In this document: one piece after another, positions 6,628 through 16,955 of the stretch
Numbering within the stretch: the stretch's first letter is position 1
How the letters are laid out: each line of letters begins with the position of its first letter
Assembly: GCF_030813695.1 (NCBI RefSeq)
Contig: NZ_JAUSVA010000002.1
Span: forward strand, 4,340,001 to 4,404,000
DNA from: Kitasatospora herbaricolor
GTDB taxonomy: Bacteria; Actinomycetota; Actinomycetes; Streptomycetales; Streptomycetaceae
Direction: 5' to 3'
Length of the DNA: 64,000 nucleotides
Made by a program: the position numbers and the translations under genes
The notes under the pieces: generated by a model
The model's input: the letters and a program-made list of their open reading frames with translations, nothing else
What the model was told of the DNA's origin: nothing
Database searches by the model: none

Positions 6628-8466
6628 ATGATGACGACGACGACCTCCACACCTGTCACCCTCGACCTCGACGGCTTAACCGGGCTCCTCTTCGACGACG
6701 GTCCCGACGGCACCTACCTCCACGGACACTGGCGCAAGGCCGTCTCCGCCGACCTGTTCCGCTACCGGCCCGGGGCCCGGATCGAGGATCGGTGGCAGCT
6801 CGCGTACGACCGCCTGCGCGCGCTGAACGCCGAACTCCCGCTCTCCCCCGAATGGTTGGCCGGGGATCCACGTGCACTGGCCGCGCTGCACGAATGGGCC
6901 GCGGTGGTGGACGGCGCGACGGCGACCGTGGCCGGCATCCACTACAACCTCTTCCTGGGCAGCGTGCTCGACGACGAGGTCTCGCCGGTGCGCGAGGTGG
7001 GCGAGTTCACCTCGCTGGCCCGCGTCGGGACCTTCCTGTGCACCGAGCGGGCGCACGGCAACGACGCGGCCGCACTGGAGACCATCGCCCGCTACGACCG
7101 GGAGAGCGACGGGTTCGTGCTGCACACGCCGAACGAGGGCGCCCGGAAGTACATGCCCAACACCGGCCCGGCGGGCGGGCCGAAGACGGCGGTCGTGGCG
7201 GCCCGGCTGCTGGTCGACGACCGGGACCGAGGGGTCTTCCTGTTCCTCACCCCACTGAGCGACCACCGGGGGACGCTGCCGGGGGTCACCGTCACGATGC
7301 TGCCGGAGCGGATCGGCAGTCCGGTGGACCACTGCGTCACCGCCTTCCACCACGTCCGCCTGCCGCGGACCGCGCTGATCCAGGGGCCGCACGGCCGGCT
7401 GCTGCCGGACGGCACCTTCACCAGCACGGTGGGCAGTTCGCGCAAGCGGTTCCTGCACGCCATCGGGCGGGTGGCGGTGGGCAAGCTCTGCATGAGCGCG
7501 AGCACGCTCGGCGGCTGCCGGGCGGCCCTGGCCGCGGCGGTCCGCTACGCGTACGTGCGGCACATCTCCGGCGCGGGCGACGGGCGGCGGGTCCCGCTGG
7601 CCGCGCACCGCAGCCACCACGGCAGGCTGCTGGGGTGCGTGGCCACCGCCTACGCCATGACCTTCCTCCACCGGGCGGTCACCGCGGCCTGGACCACCCA
7701 CCGGCCCGAGGAACGCGCTGACGCCGAGCGCCTGGTGGCCGTCGCCAAGGGCTGGATCACCTGGAAGTCGCGGGACATCACGATCGAGAGCCGGGAGCGC
7801 TGCGGGGCCCAGGGGCTCTTCCCGGTGAACGGGCTGGCCGAGTACTCCGCCAACGCGGACGGGGCGATCACCGCCGAGGGGGACAACCTGGCGATCTGGT
7901 GCAAGGCCGGCGCCGAGATGATTTTCGGGCAGGAGCCGGCCCCGACCACCGGGGAGGCGACCGGCGCGGAGGACCTGACCGACCCGCGCTTCCTCCGGCA
8001 GGTTCTCGCCGCCGCCGAGCGCCACTGGCACCTGGCCGCCCGGCGCGACCTTCGCGGCGGCGGGGCCGGCGACGACGGGGCGGGCGGCGACCGGGCGGGC
8101 GGCGGACTGAGCCGCTGGAACAACGCCTCCGACGCCGCGCTGGCCCTCGTCGACGCGCACGCCGTGGGACAGGCCGCGGACGCCTTCGTCGCGGCCTGCC
8201 ACCGCGTCGCCGACCCTGCCACGCGCGCCGCCCTGGACGACCTGTGCGCACTCTTCCTGCTCGGTCAGGTGGACTCGCGCAGCGGACTGCTGCTGGCCGG
8301 GAGGTCACTCACGGCCGGTCAGGTCGGCGCACTCGCCGGGACCCGGCGGCGGCTGGTCGCCCGCCTGGCCCCGCACCTGTCCGCCCTGGCCGCGGCCTTC
8401 GACGTCCCGGAGGAGCACCTGTCGTCGCTCCCGATGCTCGCGGCGGCCCCGGCGCCCCGCACCTGA
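6628..8466 (+). CDS. Acyl-CoA oxidase/dehydrogenase-family flavoenzyme with a TTA codon
   Basis: 612 residues, peroxisomal acyl-CoA-oxidase-like length. The N-terminal helical domain is followed by FLCTERAHGNDAAALETIAR and the FAD-binding beta domain (EGARKYMPNTGPAGGP). Two C-terminal helical domains contain CGAQGLFPVNGLAEYS and ITAEGDNLAIWCKAG; the glutamate in AEGDN aligns with the catalytic base. It would oxidise acyl-CoA to enoyl-CoA. Codon 17 is TTA (6676-6678), the codon read only by the bldA tRNA in Streptomyces, so translation may be tied to development or secondary metabolism. No obvious pathway partner flanks it. Confidence 0.8.
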   Translation: MMTTTTSTPVTLDLDGLTGLLFDDGPDGTYLHGHWRKAVSADLFRYRPGARIEDRWQLAYDRLRALNAELPLSPEWLAGDPRALAALHEWAAVVDGATATVAGIHYNLFLGSVLDDEVSPVREVGEFTSLARVGTFLCTERAHGNDAAALETIARYDRESDGFVLHTPNEGARKYMPNTGPAGGPKTAVVAARLLVDDRDRGVFLFLTPLSDHRGTLPGVTVTMLPERIGSPVDHCVTAFHHVRLPRTALIQGPHGRLLPDGTFTSTVGSSRKRFLHAIGRVAVGKLCMSASTLGGCRAALAAAVRYAYVRHISGAGDGRRVPLAAHRSHHGRLLGCVATAYAMTFLHRAVTAAWTTHRPEERADAERLVAVAKGWITWKSRDITIESRERCGAQGLFPVNGLAEYSANADGAITAEGDNLAIWCKAGAEMIFGQEPAPTTGEATGAEDLTDPRFLRQVLAAAERHWHLAARRDLRGGGAGDDGAGGDRAGGGLSRWNNASDAALALVDAHAVGQAADAFVAACHRVADPATRAALDDLCALFLLGQVDSRSGLLLAGRSLTAGQVGALAGTRRRLVARLAPHLSALAAAFDVPEEHLSSLPMLAAAPAPRT

Positions 8467-8569
8467 ACCGGCACCCCCTGGGCCGGCACCGCCGGAACCG
8501 GCACCCCCTCGGACCGGAGCGCCGACGGCACCGGCAACCCCGGCAGCACCGGGGCCCGAAGTCGCCCGA

Positions 8570-8587
8570 CTCACTCGTACGAGTGAG
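8570..8587. promoter_or_regulatory. Perfect 18-bp palindrome upstream of gcvH
   Basis: CTCACTCGTACGAGTGAG is fully self-complementary, 94 bases upstream of the gcvH ATG. Its size and symmetry suit a dimeric repressor site such as a TetR-type operator. No matching regulator is adjacent, and a glycine riboswitch was looked for here and not seen. Confidence 0.5.
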
Positions 8588-8681
8588 CATCCCGCCCGGG
8601 GGACCCCGCCTGTAGCAGGCTCGCCGCCGGCGCCCGTCCCCATCGTCAGGGCGCCCCACGGACGAATCCCCGGAGGCCGGC

Positions 8682-9201
8682 ATGGCAGACATCCCGACGG
8701 ACCTGAAGTACAGCAAGGACCACGAGTGGGTCCGCCCCTCGGGGAACGGCAGGGTGCACATCGGCATCACCGACCACGCACAGCGCCAGTTGGGGGACAT
8801 CGTCTACGTCGAGCAGCCGAAGTCCGGTGACAGCTTCGAGAGTTCGGAGCCGTTCGGCAGCGTGGAGTCGGTCAAGGCCGTCTCCGAGATCTACATGCCG
8901 GTGGGGGGGCACCATCGCCGCCGTGAACGAGGACCTCGGTTCCGACCCGGAGTACCTCAACACCGACCCGTACGGCGAGGGCTGGATCGTGCAGGTCACC
9001 ATGTCCGACCCCAAGCACCTGGACGAGCTCCTCACCGCCGCCGAGTACGCGGACTACATCCGGGAGGAGAGCGCCGACCAGCCCGGCGGCGCCCCGCCGA
9101 GGGTCCCGGCTCCCCTGCGGCCGGGACCCTCGGTGCGCACCCGGCGGGTGGCCGGGGAGCCTCAGCGGCGCAGGTGTCCCAGGACGGACCGGACGGCGTG
9201 A
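8682..9201 (+). pseudogene. gcvH: Glycine cleavage system H protein, frameshifted
   Basis: The first frame encodes a clear H protein: MADIPTDLKYSKDHEWV, then GDIVYVEQPKSGDSF and ESVKAVSEIYMPVGG, where the lysine in SVKAVSE is the lipoylation site. At 8902-8908 a run of seven Gs replaces the six needed for PVGGTIAAVNE. After dropping one G the frame continues IAAVNEDLGSDPEYLNTDPY to EYADYIREE. The corrected frame then runs past the usual end, through a strong terminator, to a stop at 9199-9201, so a second indel near 9070-9090 is possible. No gcvT or gcvP is adjacent. H protein shuttles the aminomethyl group in glycine cleavage. Confidence 0.85.
9097..9133. terminator. Strong hairpin terminator after gcvH
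   Basis: CCGAGGGTCCCGGC (9097-9110) and its exact complement GCCGGGACCCTCGG (9120-9133) with a 9-base loop. It lies between convergent gcvH and the hydrolase, so it may serve both. Confidence 0.75.
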
Positions 9202-10670
9202 CGCACCGCCGCACGGGCCTCCTCCGTCCGGTCGACGGTCTCGAAGCCGTGGTGGCCGCCCGGTACGTCGATCACCTCGACCTCGGCCCCGGCGTCCTTC
9301 GCGGCGGCCAGGAACCCCTCGACGGTGGTCGCGATCTCCGGGAGCTCCAGCTCCACCCGGGTGAGGACGATCGGCAGCCGGCCCGCCGACCGCACCGCCG
9401 CGGCGGGGGCGAACCGTCCGTCGGCCGCCATCCCCCAGCTGGGCAGCGGCGCGAGGACGGGGTAGGTCGCCGCGACGCAGCGCAGCCAGGACGGCGGCGC
9501 CGCCAGCACCTCCGCCGAGAGCGGGCCGCCGCCGGAGAAGTACCAGATCGCGATGCGGTCCCCGTCCACGCCCGGGTCGGCCCGGACGAGTTCGACCGCC
9601 GCGGCGATGTTCTCGGCGGCCTTGGCGAAGTCCTCCAGGCCGTGCAGCCCGTGGTCCACCGTCACCCCGACGGCGCCCAGGCCCGCGACGTACCCGGCGT
9701 AGCCGGTGAAGGACGGCCAGTCGCGCGGGGTGGGCCGCGCCCCGGCCGGCACCGGGCCGCCGTGGACGAACACGATCGCCGGGGCGGGCAGGTCGCCGTC
9801 GGGGCGGTAGAGGTCGACCGCGCCGACCCGCTCCCGGGGGCGCTCCGGGACGTCCAGCACGAAGGGCTCCAGGTGCGCGGGCCGTTCGGCGGCCGCCGCG
9901 GACAGCCGGTGGCCCTCGCCGGCGGCGGCGGCCAGCAGGGCGGCGGAGAGTTCCTCGGGCGCCGAGAGCATCGGCCAGTGGCCGGTGTCGAGGTCGAAGA
10001 AGCTCACCCGCGGGTCGGTCAGCGCCTGCAGGCGCGGATCGCCGAGGCCGACCAGGGCCTGCAGCAGGGCGATGCTCGTCCCGTTGGCCGTGCACAGGAC
10101 GCCGCTGGTGGGCAGGCCGGCGACCGCGCCCGACAGGCGGAGCGGCTGGGTGAGGGTGGCCCGTGGCTGGGGTGCGGCGAGCCGGGTCATCCGCGCCAGG
10201 GCCTCCTCGGTGAGGCCGGCGACGCTGCCGCCGCGCTGCCACCCGTCCGGCCCGGGCGCGGGGACCGGCCGGTCGGCCTCCTCGGGCCCGGCGGGGCCCA
10301 GCAGCAGGTCGCGGACGCTCTGGTCGGCCAGTCGGAGCGCGGCGTCGCCGTCCTGCGGCATGCCGGCGTCCAGGTAAACGATCCGGGCGATCCGGTCCGG
10401 GCGCCGGTCGGCGGCGCCCAGTACCGGGTGGATGCCGTAGTCGTGGCCGACGATCACCAGCTGCGGGTCCCGCACCTCGTCGATCACCCGTACCAGGTCG
10501 TCGATGTGGGTCTCCAGGTCGGTGCCGGGGCCGGCCAGGTGCTGCCGGTCACCCATGCCGGTGAGCGTCACCGGGTGCACCTCGGCCCCCGACTCGCGCA
10601 GCCGGGCGGCCACCTCCTGCCAGATCCAGCCGCCGGTCCAACTGCCCGGCACCAGTACGAACGCCGTCAT
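9162..10670 (-). CDS. Two-domain alpha/beta-hydrolase fusion
   Basis: 502 residues holding two complete alpha/beta-hydrolase folds. Domain 1 (about 1-255) starts MTAFVLVPGSWTGGWIWQEV; its nucleophile elbow is VGHDYG (D77) rather than GHSYG, and a candidate catalytic histidine is DTGHWP (H231). Domain 2 (about 270-502) has an oxyanion-type VFVHGG, an elbow YFSGGG (S379) and a late histidine in PGGHHGFE, resembling dienelactone-hydrolase/esterase folds. Aspartate at the elbow is known from haloalkane dehalogenases and epoxide hydrolases, but here it sits in an esterase-like context. Substrate unknown. Convergent with gcvH. Confidence 0.8.
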   Translation of the reverse strand: MTAFVLVPGSWTGGWIWQEVAARLRESGAEVHPVTLTGMGDRQHLAGPGTDLETHIDDLVRVIDEVRDPQLVIVGHDYGIHPVLGAADRRPDRIARIVYLDAGMPQDGDAALRLADQSVRDLLLGPAGPEEADRPVPAPGPDGWQRGGSVAGLTEEALARMTRLAAPQPRATLTQPLRLSGAVAGLPTSGVLCTANGTSIALLQALVGLGDPRLQALTDPRVSFFDLDTGHWPMLSAPEELSAALLAAAAGEGHRLSAAAAERPAHLEPFVLDVPERPRERVGAVDLYRPDGDLPAPAIVFVHGGPVPAGARPTPRDWPSFTGYAGYVAGLGAVGVTVDHGLHGLEDFAKAAENIAAAVELVRADPGVDGDRIAIWYFSGGGPLSAEVLAAPPSWLRCVAATYPVLAPLPSWGMAADGRFAPAAAVRSAGRLPIVLTRVELELPEIATTVEGFLAAAKDAGAEVEVIDVPGGHHGFETVDRTEEARAAVRHAVRSVLGHLRR

Positions 10671-10779
10671 GACTGCCTCCTCGCACCCCTCGGCCCGCGG
10701 TCGGCCGGGCCGGCCGTCCGCGTTCCTCCGTACGGTAGGAACTCCCCCTGCGGGAGATTCAAGGCCGCAGGGGGCTCCA

Positions 10780-10832
10780 GGGCCGAAGGCCGTGGGCAGT
10801 GGGCAGTGGGCAGCGGGCAGCGGGCCGTGGGC
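10780..10832. repeat. Short tandem repeat (GTGGGCA-type)
   Basis: Imperfect 7-bp units of the type GTGGGCA / GCGGGCA repeated about six times immediately beyond the stop of the LuxR-type gene. Low complexity; no function proposed. Confidence 0.5.
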
Positions 10833-11882
10833 CTAGATCCAGCCCCGCTCCTTGGCCAGCAGGCCCGCCTGGAAGCGGTTGGCGGCGCCCAGCCGGAGCA
10901 TGATGTCGGCGATGTAGCGCCGGAAGGTACGCAGCGAGACGCCCATCTCGCGGGCCGCCGCCTCGTCCTTGTCGGTGCGGGTGAGGACGTCCAGGACCCG
11001 GCGTTCGACCTCGGACAGCGCCGGCGGGGCGCCTTCCCCGCCGCTCTCCTCGGCGGGCAGTTCCCGGCTGCTCCCCCAGACCTGTTCGAACCAGGCGACG
11101 GTGTTGGCGACCAGGCCGGCCTGCCGGACCACCAGGGTCGCCTGCTGGTAGTCGTCCGGGTCGACCGGCACCATGGCGACACCACGGTCCCAGATCACCA
11201 TCCGCCGGATCGCCTGGTCGGTGAACCGCACCTCGCCGCCGAGCGCCACGAGTTCGCGCAGGTAGGCGTTGGTCGCCGGATCGGCGACGGCCTCCGGGCC
11301 GACGACCGTGCGCCAGCGGATGCCGCGCCGCAGCATCCGCAGGTCGGACTGCCGGGCCTGTTCGATGCTCTCCGGCTGCCAGCGGTTCGGCAGCAGCGCC
11401 ATCAGCTCGCGGAAGGTGAAGAAGGCCAGGTCGGCGAGGCGGTCGCGGATGGCGTCCACGCCGTCCACCCGCTCGATCTCCCCGACCGGTGTCTCCGCCA
11501 GACCGTGCTTGTGCTCCTCGGAGAGCGCGGCGATCACCTTGCGGGCGGCGACCACCTGGTCGGTGGCGTTCCGCAGCTCGCCGAGCTGCTGCTCGACCAG
11601 CCACTCGACCGCCACCGAAGGGTCCGAGACCAGCACCGTGTGCTTGTCCGAGAGGCGGATCAGGCCCTTCCCCTGCAGCCGCTCCAGGGCCTCCTCGACG
11701 GTGTCGCGGTCCCAGCCGAAGGCGGTGCCGGCCGCCTCGGCCGCGTGCCCCGGATGTCGCAGGAAGTACCGGTACAGCCTGAGATGTTCGTCCGGAACCC
11801 CCAGCGCGATCAGACCCGACAACGTTCCCCCCGATCCCCGGTCGAGTGGCAACAAGCTGTCATCCGTTGCCGTTTCTGACAC
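10833..11882 (-). CDS. LuxR-type regulator with TrmB-like N-terminal domain
   Basis: 349 residues from a GTG start at 11880-11882. The N-terminus (ALGVPDEHLRLYRYFLRHPG, then TVEEALERLQGKGLIRL) is a TrmB-like winged helix. The middle is a ligand/phospholipase-D-like region. The C-terminus is a LuxR-type HTH: LSEVERRVLDVLTRTDKDEA, then REMGVSLRTFRRYIADIMLR. This architecture is common in actinobacterial single regulators. It is divergent from the ABC transporter with only 35 bases between starts, so it probably controls that operon. No SD precedes the GTG; a leaderless transcript or an internal start is possible. Confidence 0.8.
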   Translation of the reverse strand: MSETATDDSLLPLDRGSGGTLSGLIALGVPDEHLRLYRYFLRHPGHAAEAAGTAFGWDRDTVEEALERLQGKGLIRLSDKHTVLVSDPSVAVEWLVEQQLGELRNATDQVVAARKVIAALSEEHKHGLAETPVGEIERVDGVDAIRDRLADLAFFTFRELMALLPNRWQPESIEQARQSDLRMLRRGIRWRTVVGPEAVADPATNAYLRELVALGGEVRFTDQAIRRMVIWDRGVAMVPVDPDDYQQATLVVRQAGLVANTVAWFEQVWGSSRELPAEESGGEGAPPALSEVERRVLDVLTRTDKDEAAAREMGVSLRTFRRYIADIMLRLGAANRFQAGLLAKERGWI

Positions 11883-11917
11883 TAGAACAGGGCCGGGCGG
11901 CGGAGCACGCTGGGGTC

Positions 11918-12715
11918 ATGCCCAAGATCTTCTCCTCCTCGGCCCGCCCGGCCGCCGCGCCGGACCCCACCCCCGGCGCCCGCCCGGAGGCGGCCGTGAG
12001 CCTCTCCTCGGTCACCAAGGTGTACGGCCGCGGCGCCGGCACCGTGCACGCGCTGCGCGGTGTCAGCGTCGACATCCCGCGCGGCAGCTTCACCGCCGTG
12101 ATGGGGCCGTCCGGCTCCGGGAAGAGCACCTTCCTGCACTGCGCGGCCGGCCTCGACCGGCCCACCGGCGGGACTGTGACGCTCGGCGGGATCGAGCTGA
12201 CCGGGCTGGACGAGACCCGGCTGACCCGGCTGCGCCGGGACCGGATCGGCTTCGTGTTCCAGGCGTTCAACCTGATGCCTTCCCTGACGGTCCTGCAGAA
12301 CATCACGCTGCCGCTGCGGTTGGCCGGGCGCCGCCCGGACCGGGCCTGGCTGGCGGAGATCGTCGAGCGGGTGGGCCTGGCGGACCGCACCGGGCACCGG
12401 CCGGCCGAACTGTCCGGCGGGCAGCAGCAGCGGGTGGCCGTCGCGCGGGCGCTGGTCACCCGGCCGGAGGTGGTGTTCGGCGACGAACCCACCGGCGCGC
12501 TGGACACCGTGACGGCGAAAGAGGTGCTCGGGCTGCTCCGGCAGACCGTCGACGAGCTGGGCCAGACCGTCGTCATGGTCACCCACGACCCGGTCGCCGC
12601 CTCCTACGCCGACACCGTGCTCTTCCTCGCCGACGGCGCCCTCGCCGACGCGCTCACCGCGCCGACCGCCGAGCTGGTGGCCGACCGGATGAGCCGGCTG
12701 GGAGCGTGGGCCTGA
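11918..12715 (+). CDS. ABC transporter ATP-binding protein (MacB/LolD type)
   Basis: 265 residues. Walker A GPSGSGKST (63-71), Q-loop VFQAFNLMPSLT, signature LSGGQQQR (165-172), Walker B VVFGDEPTGALD and H-loop VTHD are all present. The SLTVLQNITLPLRLAG segment is typical of the LolD/MacB/FtsE group that works with FtsX-type permeases. Its stop overlaps the permease ATG (TGATG), so the two are translationally coupled. It provides ATP hydrolysis to a cytoplasmic-membrane complex, probably for lipophilic compounds or antimicrobial peptides. Likely controlled by the divergent LuxR-type gene. Confidence 0.93.
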   Translation: MPKIFSSSARPAAAPDPTPGARPEAAVSLSSVTKVYGRGAGTVHALRGVSVDIPRGSFTAVMGPSGSGKSTFLHCAAGLDRPTGGTVTLGGIELTGLDETRLTRLRRDRIGFVFQAFNLMPSLTVLQNITLPLRLAGRRPDRAWLAEIVERVGLADRTGHRPAELSGGQQQRVAVARALVTRPEVVFGDEPTGALDTVTAKEVLGLLRQTVDELGQTVVMVTHDPVAASYADTVLFLADGALADALTAPTAELVADRMSRLGAWA

Positions 12716-15243
12716 TGTTCTTCCTCGCCCTGAGCACCCTGCGGGCCCGCAAGGGGGCCTTCGCCGGCGCCTTCGTCGCGCTGATGTGCGCCGCCGCTCT
12801 GGTCACCGCCTGCGGCGCGCTGCTGGAGACCGGCCTGCGCGGCCGGATCCCCACCGAGCGGTACGCCGGTACGCCCCTGCTGGTCACGGCGGACCAGGAG
12901 CTGCACCGGATCGAGCGGAAGGGGGACAAGACGAAGGACAAGGCCAAGGCGCTGACCGAGCGGGCCTGGCTGGACGCCCGCACCGCGGACCGGCTCGGCG
13001 CGCTGCCCGGCGTCCGCGCGGTCGTCCCCGAACTCACCTTCCCCGCGGAGGTGCTGGCCCCGGGCGGCGGGGCCGCGGGCGGCTCCTCCTGGGGACACGC
13101 CTGGGAGTCCGCCGTGCTCACGCCGTTCGGGCTGGACGCGGGCCGGGCCCCCGCCGCGGACGACGAGATCGTGCTGGACGCGGCGGCCGCCCGGCGCGCC
13201 GGGGTCGGCGTCGGCGGCACGGTCACCGTGCAGTCCGGCGCCGCGCCAGCCGCGTACCGGGTGGTCGGGGTGGCCTCGCCCGTCGGCGGTCCGCTCGCCC
13301 GGCAGTCGGCGCTGTTCTTCACCGCCGGCGAGGCCCGGCGGCTGGCCGGCCGCCCCGGGCAGGTGGCCGCGATCGGACTGCTCCCCGAGCCCGGCGCGGA
13401 CCTGCCCGGAGTCCGGGCCCGGGCCGTCGCGGCGCTGGCCGGCACGACGGCCGAGGTCCGCGCGGGCGACGCCCTGGGCCCGGCCGAGTTCCTGGCGGCG
13501 GGCAAGGCCCGGGTGAAGCTGATCAGCATGGGCGCCGCGATGGGCGGCACCTCGCTGCTGGTGGCCCTGCTGGTGGTGACGGGCACCTTCTCGCTCTCCG
13601 TCCAGCAGCGGGTGCGCGAGCTGGCGCTGCTCCGCGCGATCGGGGCGACGCCGCGCCAGCTGCGCCGGACGGTCGGCCGGGAGGCCCTGGTGGTCGGCCT
13701 GCTGGCCGGGCTGCCCGGGGCGCTGGCCGGGCTCGCGCTGGCCGGCTGGCTGCACCGCCGCTTCCTGGCGATCGGCGCGCTGCCGGACACCCTGCACCTG
13801 CTGCTCAGCCCGTTCCCGCCGGTCGTGGCCGTACTCGCGACGCTGCTGGCGGGCTGGGGCGCCGCCCGGGTGTCGGCTCGGCGCCCGGCTCGGGTGCACC
13901 CCACCGAGGGACTCGCCGAGGCCGCCGCTCCGAAGCCCCGCTCGGGGGCCCTGCGGCTGGTCGCCGGCCTGCTGGCGGCGGTCGGCCACGTGGTGCTGGT
14001 ACTCGTCCTGTCGGGCCTGCACACCGACGCCGGCGCCACCCCCGTGACCTTCCTGTCCGTGGTCCTGGCCGCGGTCGCCACCGCGCTGCTCGGCCCGCCG
14101 GTGGTCGGGTTCGCCACGGCGGTGCTGGGCCGGGTCGTCCAGGCCCTCTCGCCGGCCGCCGGGTTCCTCGCCGCGCAGAACGCCCGTGCCCAGGCGCAGC
14201 GCCTCGCCGCCGTGGTCACCCCGCTCAGCCTGGCCGTCGCGATGGCCTCGACGATCCTGTTCACCCAGACCACCACGGCCCGGGCGGCGGGCGACCAGCT
14301 GCGGACCGGCACCACCGCCCCGTTCGTGCTGGCCGCCGCCGGGCCGGGCGTGCCGCGGGCCGCCGCCGACGCGGTGCGCGGGGTCGCCGGTGTCGAGGCG
14401 GTGACCGAGGTGGTGCGGTCGACCGTGTACTCCGGCCCGGACAGGTTCCCGGCCCAGGGCGTCACCCCGCGGGGCCTGGGCCGGACCATGGACCCGGGGG
14501 TCACCGCCGGGTCGCTGGACGCGATGGGCGAGGACACCGTCGCCGTCAGCCGGCTCGCCGCCGACACCAGGAAGGCCGCGGTCGGCGGGACGCTGCCGGT
14601 CACGCTGGGCGACGGGGTCACGGTGTCGCTGCGGGTGGTCGCCGTCTACGAGCACGGCCTCGGCTTCGGCGACCTGCTGTTGCCCGTGGGGGTGCTGGCG
14701 GCGCACGTGGACAACCCGCTGGCGTCCTCGGTGCTCGTGGCCGGCACCGCGACGCGCGAGGAGCTGGCCGCCGCGGCCGGGGCCTTCCCCGCGGTGCGGA
14801 TCCTGGGCCGGGCCGAACTCGACGCCGTCCGCGGCGCGCAGGCCGGCAGCCAGGCGCAGGTCAACTACGTCGCGATGGGTCTGATCATCGCGTTCACCGG
14901 CATCGCGGTGGTGAACACCCTGGTGATGGCGACCGCCGCCAGGCGCCGCGAGTTCGCGCTGCTGCGCCTGATCGGCACCACTGGACGGCAGGTCCGGGCG
15001 ATGCTCCGCTGGGAGACGCTGATGGTGGTCCTGCTCTCCGTCGGACTCGGCTCGGCCGTCGCGTACGGGACGCTGGCGGCGTACAGCGCGGGTATGACGG
15101 GGGCGGCCCGGCCGTACGCGCCGCCGCTGACCTACCTGGGCGTGGTCGGCGCGGCGGCGCTGCTGGCCTTCGTGGCCACCGCGCTGCCGGCGCGGCTGGC
15201 GCTGCGCGCGGACGCGGCGGGGGCGATCGGCGCCCGCGAGTAG
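12715..15243 (+). CDS. ABC transporter permease, double FtsX domain
   Basis: 842 residues. Layout: N-terminal TM helix (LRARKGAFAGAFVALMCAAA), a large extracytoplasmic MacB-like domain (about 40-260), an FtsX module with ELALLRAIGATPRQLRR, a central TM pair (RLVAGLLAAVGHVVLVLVLS), a second periplasmic domain, and a second FtsX module with EFALLRLIGTTGRQVR and three closing TM helices. The two cytoplasmic LRxIGxT loops contact the ATPase. Its ATG overlaps the ATPase stop. This is the usual actinobacterial single-chain permease; substrate unknown. Confidence 0.9.
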   Translation: MFFLALSTLRARKGAFAGAFVALMCAAALVTACGALLETGLRGRIPTERYAGTPLLVTADQELHRIERKGDKTKDKAKALTERAWLDARTADRLGALPGVRAVVPELTFPAEVLAPGGGAAGGSSWGHAWESAVLTPFGLDAGRAPAADDEIVLDAAAARRAGVGVGGTVTVQSGAAPAAYRVVGVASPVGGPLARQSALFFTAGEARRLAGRPGQVAAIGLLPEPGADLPGVRARAVAALAGTTAEVRAGDALGPAEFLAAGKARVKLISMGAAMGGTSLLVALLVVTGTFSLSVQQRVRELALLRAIGATPRQLRRTVGREALVVGLLAGLPGALAGLALAGWLHRRFLAIGALPDTLHLLLSPFPPVVAVLATLLAGWGAARVSARRPARVHPTEGLAEAAAPKPRSGALRLVAGLLAAVGHVVLVLVLSGLHTDAGATPVTFLSVVLAAVATALLGPPVVGFATAVLGRVVQALSPAAGFLAAQNARAQAQRLAAVVTPLSLAVAMASTILFTQTTTARAAGDQLRTGTTAPFVLAAAGPGVPRAAADAVRGVAGVEAVTEVVRSTVYSGPDRFPAQGVTPRGLGRTMDPGVTAGSLDAMGEDTVAVSRLAADTRKAAVGGTLPVTLGDGVTVSLRVVAVYEHGLGFGDLLLPVGVLAAHVDNPLASSVLVAGTATREELAAAAGAFPAVRILGRAELDAVRGAQAGSQAQVNYVAMGLIIAFTGIAVVNTLVMATAARRREFALLRLIGTTGRQVRAMLRWETLMVVLLSVGLGSAVAYGTLAAYSAGMTGAARPYAPPLTYLGVVGAAALLAFVATALPARLALRADAAGAIGARE

Positions 15244-15327
15244 GACGGCCGCGAGCAGGACGGCCGCGAGCGACGGCCGCCCGGGCGCCGCTGACCCGAC
15301 CCGCCCCCGCCTCCGCGCAGGGGCGGG

Positions 15328-16836
<1,509 letters not shown>

Positions 16837-16899
16837 CGGGTGGCCCTTCGGTCGGGCTGCCACTCCCGGTCGGCAGGACTCGGCGGACGGTCGGCGGGG

Positions 16900-16955
16900 C
16901 TGGGCAAGCGGTCGGGCAGCGCTCGGCGGACGGTCGGGCAGCGCTCGGCGAGCGG
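16900..16955. repeat. Short imperfect tandem repeat
   Basis: A roughly 22-bp unit around CGGTCGGGCAGCGCTCGGCG occurs about twice, with degenerate copies further left, between the MarR stop and the MocR start. Low complexity, no role proposed. Confidence 0.45.

Noticed and set aside
8588..8681. Glycine riboswitch upstream of gcvH
   Set aside because: The leader lacks recognisable paired glycine-aptamer cores; only the palindrome and an SD are visible.
12604..14706. Long open frames on the minus strand opposite the FtsX permease
   Set aside because: Shadows caused by high GC3; composition is Gly/Arg/Gln-rich without domains, and the plus-strand frame has clear FtsX motifs.
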